A stretch of 64,000 nucleotides of DNA from Sebastes aleutianus (taxonomy: Eukaryota; Chordata; Actinopteri; Perciformes; Sebastidae). The notes below the pieces were generated by a model, which was given only the letters and a program-made list of their open reading frames with translations, was not told where the DNA came from and made no database searches. Both the position numbers and the translations under genes were made by a program. The stretch covers positions 13,487,861 to 13,551,860 of the forward strand of contig CAKAKS010000066.1 of NCBI GenBank assembly GCA_916700875.1, given 5' to 3'. Shown piece by piece: positions 23,209-33,741 of the stretch (positions within the stretch are counted from its first letter, which is position 1; each line of letters opens with the position of its first letter).

Positions 23209-25172
23209 AAAATATGCATTACCATGTGGTTATTTCATACAAACTATTTATTTATTGAATTACCAGAAAACACTGTGATATATATCGTTATTGAGATATG
23301 AAATTACCTATATCGGTATACAAGATTTCTACCATATCGCCCTTAATTATGGGTGATAGCCAACTGCCAACTATGTTTCTATGGCCATATCATCTCTGAT
23401 GCAAGCGTTACACATGGCTTCATATAGATATGTTCATGTTTGAAATAATTATTTGTGACTCCACAACGTAATCGTTGCCACCGACGGATTCTTCAAAATT
23501 AAAATAACTTGAGCCCAGAAAATGAAATTAAATATGGTTTTATTACCGCAATCTGGTGATTGATTAAACCGTGAGCCAGATTTTTTAGTAATTTTTTTTT
23601 TTTTTGTGCGGGCCAGATGGTGTTGTGAAGGAAAGATAAAGAAAGATCCATGAACGCTAAATACGGAAATATCAGATGAGTCACCCACCAGTCTAATCAG
23701 TCTTTTCATGAGTGTTTTGTTTCATTGCTCTGCTTGTCTGCCATGCTGTGATCACTGGAAGGCGAGGACCCAACATTCGGCTGGTTGGTGCTTTGATTGT
23801 GCAGAAGATGCTCATGCTGTTTTCAAATGTAATTTATGTAATTTTACAAAGGAAGGCCATGTTTATTTATCAAAAATGAATCGCGCACCAAGGGCGGCAA
23901 ATACTAACCTACAATACTTCATGTGGAGATATAAATGCATGTTTTGTCTACAGGTACGCCACACACTGCTAACAGCAAGAGCGCCAATTTTATATATTTT
24001 AGTTATATGCATTTATCTTGCAGGCCATACTCACAACTCATCTCACATGCTGTCAGTCAGTTTATCAGGACTGTCAAGCTAAACGGAAGTACATCAGTAA
24101 AGCAAGTTGTGGCCTAAAAGCGGTATCACAACCTATACTTTGACTCTGCATGCAGCATTCATGTCTAAAAAGGCCTGTCAAACCGAGAAAGGAAATCACC
24201 CAGAGCACTACTTAGAAAGAGTGTGTGGATACTACTCCAATTAGTTGTTGTGAAGATGTTCTCAAAGGTAAGAGCGGGTTTGAAATCCCTTTAACCACTA
24301 AATCATAGTTACAGCCACTGCATGCGTTCTCATTTTAAGGCATCCTTTCTACTTCAAATTCCTTTTTCCTCCTGAAGGAGCCAAGCCTTTTGCTTCCTCC
24401 TAAATGTGTGCAATTTGATCGCAGAAACTAATACACTCTTGTACAGCTGCAAAAAGCATTAAGAGCAGTCACTTCCCTAGCTGTAATGGTTGGGCTGGAA
24501 CATCACTCACACAAAGGCTTGTAGCTGTCCAAAAGTAGCCCTTCTCTATAGCCTGACACTCAAACAAATCCCTTGAAGCCCACACTACACTGCGGCCCAT
24601 TCAACAGCTGGAAATCAGAGAAAGCACCAGACAGAGCCAGAGTGGCTTGGGTTACATCGTCTGTAGCTGCAAGTCATTAAAAAGAAAGTAGCAGAAACCC
24701 TCTCAGTCCTGCACATGGTAAGTCCATTTCCTTGGCTGACTCACACACCATCCATCTCCCTCCTAAAGCTGATAAGACACATTCGATTCGGGGAAAATTG
24801 GAGTTTTTTAAAACAGGTAGAGCACTTGTTGGCGATGTTTAAAGAGATATCTAGAAGGCAAAAACACAAGCAACTGTGTCTTGACACGCGTGACGTTTCG
24901 AACCGCAGACCTCTCCGAGGACAGGTCATGAGACTTTGATGTCTGGAGAAAGGTCTCAAGTCTTTGATGTCTTGGAAAAAGATCTTGAAGCTTTCATACC
25001 TTGTAAATAGACCGAAGACTGAAATGTCAGACACATGCACATACAACATACTGTGTTTCAAACTTTGAGACAACGATCAGATTTTACTTAGGAATGTTTG
25101 GTGGTTTAGTTTCCTGCCAGGGCTCAGATTTTCTGTCAAGAATACTAAAAACAATTCCTGGTCAGACGGATG
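23209..25172. other. intergenic, no gene recognised
   Basis: A 124-codon cysteine-rich frame (23708-24082) was examined but not accepted; see the finding. Nothing else stands out. Confidence 0.45.
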
Positions 25173-25980
25173 GACTGTTATCAGGTCCTTTAATGGGTGT
25201 TATCAGTGGTGATAAGCCTCATAAATGTGGGTCAGAAGGGGCCTGCTACACCCACTAGTAGGTTTTATCATTGATTCACATGGGTGATCACCAAAAGAAG
25301 GAACAAAAGAAATTGACAGCAACATCTAGCGACTGTAGTAATTATGACAGGAGCAAAAGCGGAAGTCAGGCGCTGTAGTACAGACATCGTGAAACTCCAT
25401 ATGGGGTAGAGGTCGCGGGCAATGGATGGGACACAAAACACAAGGCTGTCAGCCAGGAGTCTGCGGTTTTCATCCCATGTGAAACCAACAGCTTGTAGTT
25501 CTCTTTGTGTTCACAAACGTAAAGTTTCACTTTTCAAATGTAGTTCCAAAACACAATCCTTTTCCTTAAACTAAAGTAGTTTTGTTCCCTAAACCTAAAG
25601 AGGTTGTAGTTTGTTCCCTAAACACAAATAACTTGTAGTTTTGTTCCCTAAACCTAAAGAAGTTGTAGTTTTGTTCCCTGAACCTGAAGAAGTTATAGTT
25701 TTGTTCCCTAAACCTAAAGAAGTTATAGTTTTGTTCCCTAAACCTAAATAAGTTGTAGTTGTGTTGCTTAAACCCAAAGAAGTTGTAGTTGTGTTGCTTA
25801 AACCTAAAGAAGTTGTAGTTTTGTTTGTGTTCAAAACATAACGTTTCATTCAGTTTCACGTGTTAGAACGTGTTGCTTTTATTACACTTTTACAACATAG
25901 TAGGCATAGTAGGCACCTACTGACCCACATCTATGAGGCTTAATGACTGATAATGCATATTAAATGAGCTGATAACAGTC
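25173..25980. mobile_element. foldback element with 61-63 bp inverted arms enclosing a minisatellite
   Basis: The left arm (25173-25235) starts GACTGTTATCAGG and ends ATAAATGTGGGTCAG. The right arm (25920-25980) is its reverse complement with scattered changes, starting CTGACCCACATCTATGAGG and ending GATAACAGTC. The interior includes a block with CGCGGGCAATGGATGGG that recurs in altered form at about 27125-27200, and the 30-bp minisatellite at 25567-25830. No clear target duplication was found, so the class is unassigned. The minus-strand frames of 84 and 97 codons inside are products of the tandem repeat. Confidence 0.7.
25567..25830. repeat. 30-bp minisatellite, about nine units
   Basis: The unit is close to TAGTTTTGTTCCCTAAACC followed by TAAAGAAGTTG. 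Copies differ by single bases, and two units have GTGTTGCTTAAACC instead of TTGTTCCCTAAACC. Because the period is divisible by three, two frames stay open on the minus strand and give repetitive peptides rich in N, Y, F and R or in T, S and L. That is a by-product of the array. Confidence 0.9.
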
Positions 25981-26754
25981 AAATCATGTATTCTGGTATA
26001 TAATGTTTACATATTGTGGGATACTCCGATATTAAGAATACCATATGGGTGAGTAAAAACACACTACAGGCTGTGTTTTTGAACTTTTCCATTGCCCCCC
26101 CGTGACCTTCGGTAGGTCCCTGGGGTATATACTATCCTGTCCTCTATAATGAATCGTCCCCTGTGTCTTCTTTTGGGTGGTATCCTTCATCTGTGACCTT
26201 AACCAGCCTCAGTGCCTTGTCCTCCAGTCAGTTGGTAGACAGGAGGCCCAAATTCATCACCACCTTTCATTCTCCTCCCCTGGCCTATCTGATCTACTAT
26301 AGCATTAATAATAACCGCTGCAGAATGCCCTGTCGCCCTCTGTGCCTTGCCCACTGCCGGCCTGCGCAGATTACCACCAGCCATTCACAGCCCATTAAAA
26401 CTGTATTTACTTATCAGCCTCTCTGGGGCCGTCACTCTGTTTTTCAAGACTGATGCCCAGAGGGAAGGCAAAGAGTGACCTTCCTATAGCCCACAGTGCT
26501 GTAAGTCACCAGTCCCAAATGATTTGTCCTTTATTTTGCTGCCTACTGAAATCAATGTTAGCCCCTTTCCATAACAAGACATAAACACTTTAATAACTCT
26601 GTAAATAGAATGAGACAAAAAGGGTGTTTATTGTAAGTGGGTATATTATCACAGTTTTTATGTTTAATTTCTGGTGAATAGTTAGATAAAAAAAACATTA
26701 TACAACTCTTATATCTGTTCATTGAATATGAAGTTTGCTTAGCTCAGCACAAAA

Positions 26755-26945
26755 ACAGCTACCCTGGCTCTATTCAAGGATTACTAAATCAGCCCAGCAC
26801 CTCTTAAGCTCACTAATTAACACCTTAGGCCTGTATCTTGTTTGTACAATAACTTACTTGTAAAGTTCACCGTTTTACGGGGGGGGGGGTTATATGTGCC
26901 ACACTATTTATAGCTGGGAAAAGTAACTTCCTGGAGTCTGGTTGA
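26755..26945. repeat. fragment of a common fish TTAA-target repeat (family G)
   Basis: Recognisable blocks are ACCCTGGCTCTATTCAAGG, CTCACTAATTAACACC, TTTACGGGGG, TATATGTGCC and AACTTCCTGGAGTCTGG. They match the middle and right parts of the family whose left end is at 49766. Terminal parts are missing. Confidence 0.6.
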
Positions 26946-27199
26946 CCAGCCTAGCCGCACATCAGTTTGTGAAATCACGGAATCACGAAATTGAATCTAT
27001 TGATTTGTGTACATAGACAAGAGTTTCATGTTTTTTCGTGATGGTCAGCACAAAATCAATTTGTATGTAATCCTTGTAATTGTGAATCGGGAAGTATAAA
27101 GAGGTGCGAACGCCGCATAGGGAGGAGGTCAGGGTGGATGGGTGGGTCAAAAAACACAGGACTTTTGCCCAGGAGACCAGTGTTTATGTCCCGTGTGAA

Positions 27200-27640
27200 A
27201 CATGAGTTTATGGTCTCAATCGTTAGTTTCAAGTCTTCCTCAATACAGCATGATGTTCATTTAGTAAATTATGGTCTCATTTAGAGTCAAATAGACCATA
27301 AAGCAGGGTACGCTTTAGGGCGTGGCTACCTTGTGATTGACAGGTTGCTACCACGGCGTTGTCCGGTCTGGGAGTAGTCTGTGTTTTCGTTTTACAACTT
27401 TAACCCTTTCACAGTGTGTTTTCAGTTCATGAAAGTTAATAGTAACATTTTGGTCGCCTAAAAATGTCTTATTCAGCGTTCGGTTGTACTTATCTCCACC
27501 CTCTCATGTCACTTGTGGTTGCAAAAAAAACAAGATGGCGACGGCCAAAATACCAAACTGGAGGCTTCAAAACAGCAGTCCACAAACCAACGGGTGACGT
27601 CAAGGTGACTACGTCCACTTCTTATATACGGTCTCTGCAT
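27200..27640 (-). repeat. dispersed repeat, family J, minus copy
   Basis: The segment contains GAGTTTATGGTCTCAATCG, TAGTAAATTATGGTCTCATT, AGGGCGTGGCTACCTTGTG, AACCCTTTCACAGTGTG, CAAGATGGCG and AGTCCACAAACCAACGGGTG. All of these recur in reverse complement at 50085-50590. A 76-codon frame in it is accidental. Family class unassigned. Confidence 0.7.
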
Positions 27641-28996
27641 ATGACCGTGCTGAAATACTTAAAAGACGAATGTTACAAAGCTATCGGGCTATAGTGACTT
27701 CAATGCATCAGTCTGTTTGCCTCAAAGTACGTTAGCCAGACCAAAGAGTTTCCTAAAATTGGGGTCGACTGCATGTGCGTGTAGTGTGCACATTATATTT
27801 GACTGACAGTTGAGCAATCATGATAGCATAAATGGGACAAGGTGAACTCTCCTCTTTCTTCCTTACACAGACAGTTATTTCTTATCAGCTAGAATGTGTC
27901 GTGGTCTACTTTGGGTGTGCTTATAACTTCCCCTGACCTTTAAAAGGGCTGATTATTTCCATCCACAATCTTCACTCGGCAATACGCTGCCAGCACAAAA
28001 GGATATTAGGCCCAGACCTGCTGCTCTGATAATTCCAGCTCTCGGTGCGGAACTGAGGGAAAACCAAACCACAATGCCCTGCCACTTTATTATCATTTCA
28101 CTGCCACCACCTTCACCCTCACCACTGCTACTCTATCACCTTTCACCTCAGCTTTTTCAGGAGCTGAAGAGTTCTCTCTGTGTTCACTTTTTATTACATC
28201 TTAAAGGTACTTTGTATCCACTGTAATTAAGTTCTCCTTTATGCATCACCCTCCTGGGACAAACTACACAGCTTTGCCCAGAATACTTTGTAGCTGTGTA
28301 AATTTCCTCAGTGTTGGGAGGTCCCCCATGCCTCCAGCTCCCCTGACAGCACTATTTGATAGAAATAGAGGGCACCAACAGGTCTAAATGTTTAATAGAT
28401 TTTTATTTTACTTGTGGTAATCTTGTAATCAGAGGTTCGAGGGGGGGTTACATCTATCACCAAGGGAACAAATAAAAGTCGTATTGTCTCCTGCTCCCTT
28501 TCACCTGGGGAGGAAATGTGAACCAGATAAATGATGGCCTTGTTTCAAGAGAGGCGCAATCTATTGCCAACGATTTGTGGCCAACAAAGTAATTTCGATA
28601 CCGTTCTTTGTATTGATAGATGGGGCCTAAATTTGATAAAGAGCCAATTTACTCGTAAGGGGTATAGGAATGGAACTGCGGTTATCTTCCCTCTTTTTTC
28701 CCCGCTTTGCTTCCATCCCACCAATCCAGTTCGAAATTAGACCGAAAGAAAAGGACAAAAAGCACAAAGGGTAATATTTTTGATAAAGCTGTGCTCCTAA
28801 CTACCACCATTACTCTTCGATGCCTACAATCCCTGTCAGTTGTTTCATCACATATAGTATTGAGAGAGGATAAAAATACTGTATCAGTGTGACATGTTTG
28901 TGACTTTGTGAGTTCATATTTTGTTGAATTTAATTTTTTTGGCTGATTGTTAGGCTTTAACAGAGGACCACAAAGCAGTCAGTAGCTCAGGTCATG

Positions 28997-29809
28997 TTAA
29001 AGCTGGGATAGGCAGAATGTTTTAGTATCATTAGGCAAAATTTCCATAATAACCTTTCAGCATATTGTAATTCAAGTGTTCTGAGAGAAAATTAGATTTA
29101 TGCACTTCCTCATGGCTCTGTTTTCAGGCTTTAGAAAAATCTAGCCCAATTTCAGAGAAAGAGCATAATTATTGGCTGTTCATTCAACAGAGGCAGCTGT
29201 CAATCACTCGCTAACTTCGATTAAACGTCAAACTAGGCAGCGCTGATCAAATATTAATTAATATTCTATTACTGTTATGCTTATTTCTTGTGTAAAAATG
29301 TTTTCAGAAACATCTTGTGGTGTACTGTTTTGCTGTAAAATGAGAAAGTTTGCTCCAGCTGGTTGGCGTTGCTTGGTATTTCCTCAACTGATCTCAACAT
29401 GGTGGCCGGGGCACAAACTTTCTCATTTTACAGCTAAACAGTACACTACAAGATGTTTCTGAAAACATTTTACACAAGAAATAGGCATTAGAGTAACAGA
29501 ATATTGATTTATATTTGATCAGCGCTGCCTAGTTTGACCGTTTGATCAGAGTTTGCGAGTGATTGACAGCTGCTCAGAGATGGCAGGCTCCAGCTCGGCT
29601 CTGATTGGTTGTTTTCCTCCGGTCTGTGAAATTTTGCAGATGCCATTAGGAGCACCGGAGGACACTGGAGGACACCGGAGGACACAGAGGCACATGATTT
29701 TTTTCAGATGACCTGTCTCATGCACTACTGTCAGGATATAGTGACCATTTTATAAAAATAACTTTTTTTAAATCATATTTGCTCCATTTCTACCCACTGC
29801 AGCTTTTAA
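28997..29809 (+). mobile_element. TTAA-target foldback MITE, family A, full-length (813 bp)
   Basis: TTAA flanks both ends (28997-29000 and 29806-29809). The outer blocks are AAGCTGGGATAGGCAGAATG on the left and CTACCCACTGCAGCTTTTAA on the right. The interior folds: about 29225-29360 pairs with about 29408-29555. Both arms contain the strings TTTCTTGTGTAAAA, TTTCAGAAACATCTTGT and AAATGAGAAAGTTTG, in opposite orientation. The hairpin loop is about 45 bp. Deleted or partial copies are at 18101-18335 and 23081-23208. No transposase is encoded. Confidence 0.85.
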
Positions 29810-32110
29810 GCTATAACAGAGGACTGATAACACAGTAGCTCAGGTCATGTTAACTTAATTTCCTCAGAGAGAATACATATAACAGTGGCTCAGAGGATTT
29901 TTGTAAAAGCCTTTTCAAACTTTACATTCTGATGACCATGAGCACTTGAAATGCAACGCTTTGTCACCGACATTGACACTTGGTGCGCCATAGTGATGAG
30001 TGATGTCCCTAAGCTTCCTCAGGAACCTGCATGAATGCTAAGCCTCAGACCTGGAAAGGGGGGGGGGCGTGTGTGCAGCTGAGATTTTTGTTTTCATGGC
30101 CAAAAACGCTGGATGTGTGTTGCCACCTACTGTTACCGTTGTCTGACGAGAAACAGTATGCTCCCTGCAACCACATGGTGGCAAAGGTGCAAATTAACCT
30201 CAGAGTGGAAAAGAGAGATTGCATGCTTCACCCGGGGAACCCCCGACAGGTGTGTGCACAAAGACTTAAGCACTAATCGCTGGCAGATTTGTTAGAGGAG
30301 AGGCAAAGTAGATTATTCATGAGCACATGGCTTGAAATATCGAGGGGAAATTGAGCGTGTTTGGAAAATAGCAAAAGAGACTTCAGCCACATTAGAGGGA
30401 TGCTGAGCAGGCCGCCATCCGTTCAGGGAACAATGCTTTATTGATCGGGTGACTTGGACGTGAAAATAATCATTTTCCTGAAAGTGACAAACATTAGAAT
30501 TAATCAAGCCTCGATTAAATTACTGCATTATTCTGTTTTCCACTTCAGAGGACGAGCTCTCAGTATGGCGAACAGATTTTCCCAGTTTGTTTGCATTTCT
30601 GCCCATGTTTACATTTACATGATGGCTTATGTTTGCCTCCATGCATGTGTAAAGCTTTGCACTCATGCATGTGATGTACAATAACAGATGTGTACCATTG
30701 ATTCGTAGCTCAGAGGCCTGGCCTGTGATGCACTGCTGCCACCTAAAGACAGAGTTTGAATCAACCATTATTTGGTCAGCAATCATACAGCAAACATGAT
30801 GCACACACAACTGCAGTCAAAGCATTAAAAATGATTCCAATCTTATTTATTTATTTAACATATTTTAACCCATTTTACAAAACAGAGTTTCTGGTTTGCA
30901 CGCCTTATTAGTACAATGCAGGTACAGTATGGGCTTAACATAAGGCGTTATCATTTCACCAAAATAGCTACAAACAGAAACTGCATATTCCAGTTTTTCT
31001 TGTTACTGAACGTCACTTTGTTGAAGTCAGTTTAAAAATATCCACTTAGCTTGGCAGCATTTATCTTCACGCTCAACCCCCACTATCCAAACATCCCATA
31101 TTAAACACATCCTCTTTCACCATTCAAACAAAAAAAGTAGCATGTCAGTTTAACTAATGTGTCTTCCTCAGCGAGACATTGGCATCACTTTCCAAAGCAC
31201 AGTACAGTATGTCAGCAGCAACATATGTTGCGTTAAAATGCACTGTCATTATGCCACGCTCAAAATCAGACTCGCGGATGTGTTAAAAATGACATCTTTT
31301 GTAAGAGAGCACTCGTCCGCAGCTCTCGAAGCGAGCCATCTGTCACCAAAACCCAGACACGGCAGGGGTTTGTTTGCTAAACAGGACAAAGGCGACTGTT
31401 AGCAACCAGATGCTGTCAGCATAATGGAGTAGTTGTCAAAAAAATATATGAAGCTGCTGTCTTAGATTAATGTGCCATATGGACAAAGTACATTTTTTTA
31501 AGAACTGTTTGTGTAGGTGGTAAAATATTTTGTTTGCCATATTTTGTCAGTAAGAACAACAAAATAAGAAAAGCCAAATGTTAATTGATCTCTGGAAGAA
31601 AGGAAAAATGGTCTTTTCTTATGGTTTGACATGACAGAACATGTCAAAAATACATACAAAAACTGAATTATGATCTGTGAAACTTGACATAGACATTTAA
31701 CACATTGTTATACAGATTGTAATGATAAAACTTGCTGATTTATTTGCCTGATTACTAACATGGCACATTAATCTTGTCTGACATATGTTCACAGTGTGTG
31801 AAGTCTGTCAGAAGGGGATGTTTTTTTTAAAGTCTGTGCTGCTTCCTGAGTAAACCTTTGTAATTATCCAAGCGCATCGCCACAATTTTAATTGTGAAGC
31901 TGGCAATATGCCTCAGGTCCAATATTGTGCTATGATCTGCCAGATGCTGTTGAATTTTTCACGTGTCATATTGCTGTAAGCCCCACAGGTGAGCACTATT
32001 ATTTTAGGACACACACACACCACCCACAGCAACTAGTACTGAGTAAATATTCATATTATTGTGACTTATAAGTACAGTTACAAAGTAATTACAACTAGTG
32101 TATTTATCTT
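29810..32110. other. intergenic, no gene recognised
   Basis: No exon could be supported. A stretch at about 30300-30600 with homeodomain-type TTAATCAAG and CGATTAAATTA motifs, free of recognisable repeats, is noted as a possible conserved element in the findings. Confidence 0.45.
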
Positions 32111-32620
32111 TTAAAGGTCCCCTATAAAAAAAAGTGAGATTTTCATGTTTTTTAATTATAAAGCAGGCTTAAGTCCTATATAAATACTGTGAAAGTATCG
32201 AAACACTCAATCCACAGGGAAATACACACAGCCCGTATTCAGAAACTCTGCGTTTGAAACAAGCCGTCAGGATTTCTGCCCATTCGTGATGTCACAAATA
32301 TACAATATTTAGACCCTTGACACAATTTTAAATGTAAACATTCTAAATGTGTCCCAGTTTATTCCTGGTTGCAGTGTAATGTGAATGTCATCAGCTGACA
32401 GGAAGTACACATGGACCCAAGCTGTTGCCTAGTAACCCAATTCTGTTGCAATTCTGTCAAATTGCGCTAAAACGGAGCGTTTCAGACAGATGGTAAATAC
32501 AGGTATATTCAGGCTGACAGTATAAGAAAAAATGAGAACATTACAGCATGTAAACATGTTCTAGTAGAAACACACAATACAAGTATGAACCTGAAGATGA
32601 GCATAATATGGGACCTTTAA
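32111..32620. mobile_element. TTAA-target MITE, family D (510 bp)
   Basis: The left end is TTAAAGGTCCCCTATAAA and the right end is CATAATATGGGACCTTTAA, giving TTAA on both sides and matching AAAGGTCCC/GGGACCTTT termini. The interior (for example CAGGCTTAAGTCCTATATAA and TTCGTGATGTCACAAATA) is non-coding. A worn hAT-like stretch with GGTATCGAATATTGATA follows at about 32665-32760. Confidence 0.8.
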
Positions 32621-33039
32621 TAAAAAATCTTAAATGTCATGCCCTCAATGTTGTGCCAATGTTTTCCCATAGTATTGAAAATGGTATCGAATATTGATAT
32701 TTTTCAAGGTATTGTATTGAAGTTTGAAATTCCAGTATCGTGACAACAATAATTGTGACAATATTTTTCATATATGTTCCCTTGGATACAAACAGTTACA
32801 TACATATACATACATATTTTGAAAAGAAAAACTACTGACAACCTGGTGTGTTCAAAGATCAATAAGAAACTACTGTTCAACTGAAAGAAAAAAAAAAAAG
32901 ATTTCTGTCTTTGTTTATTGAAAAATGGAGTAATATACCTCAGATGCCTGTTTGCTTGCTCATTTATTCATGATTCTCTCATAAAGTAATAAAGTAAACA
33001 CATCTTGTTTAGTGCAGGAGAGAAGTGAAGAGGAACCTT

Positions 33040-33151
33040 CGTTAGCCTCCTTGTGCTTCAAAGGGGGAATGAAAACACCGTCGGACTGCTGTGCGCATGT
33101 GCTGCGGCCAGCTTCCTGTTGTGCAGGCTGACGGCTGTCTGGTGTGTCTGA
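33040..33151 (+). promoter_or_regulatory. putative asb6 promoter and untranslated first exon
   Basis: The asb6 start codon lies 32 bp after an acceptor-like TTGTTTTTTAG (ending 33710), so the leader is probably spliced. Upstream, a locally CpG-bearing stretch with ACACCGTCGGACTG, TGCTGCGGCC and an ETS-type CTTCCTG ends at a good donor, CTGA|GTGAGTTT, with GT at 33152-33153. I infer a non-coding exon ending at 33151 and a start of transcription somewhere in this interval. No TATA box is evident. Confidence 0.4.
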
Positions 33152-33741
33152 GTGAGTTTATAACGACTTCTCTTCTTTAAGTCATTTCTCTCACAACACT
33201 TCAACTCATAATTTAGCATTTGAGTGCTACATTTAGTCACCAATACTGGCGTTGACTGTGACGCTTAACACGTGTCTGCTAAGTTAGTTAGCTCACTGTT
33301 AGCTACGATATAACTTATAAAGTCGACAAAGAAACATTCATTAGGATGATATCATGTTTTATACAGAGCTGCTATTATTAAGTTAGCGTGAAGTGTCACC
33401 TGCTTTCTAAAGATATTTGACAGCTGAAGTTGATGTGAAGTGAAGGAGCTCCTGATGTGACTTGTATTCTCTCTTTTCTTCCTCTCCATATATGCAATCC
33501 AACTTTTAAGTAGATGAGCTTACAGACAAACCCATCAAGTACACTATAGAGAAAACAACCTCAACATCAAAACCGAAACAAAACCAAGAAAAGAAATTTA
33601 AAGTTTCGAGTTTAAAAAAAAACAAAAAAACAACAACAACAAAAACACACACATAACAAAAAAACAACAATAATAATACATGTATTGTCTCTTCTACATT
33701 TGTTTTTTAGGGGTTGACATATTGTGAAGAGTGGAGGAGCG

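Noticed and set aside
25566..25859. Minus-strand repetitive proteins of 84 and 97 codons, and a possible CRISPR-like pattern
   Set aside because: The 30-bp units are contiguous with no unique spacers, and the period being a multiple of three keeps frames open. It is a eukaryotic minisatellite.
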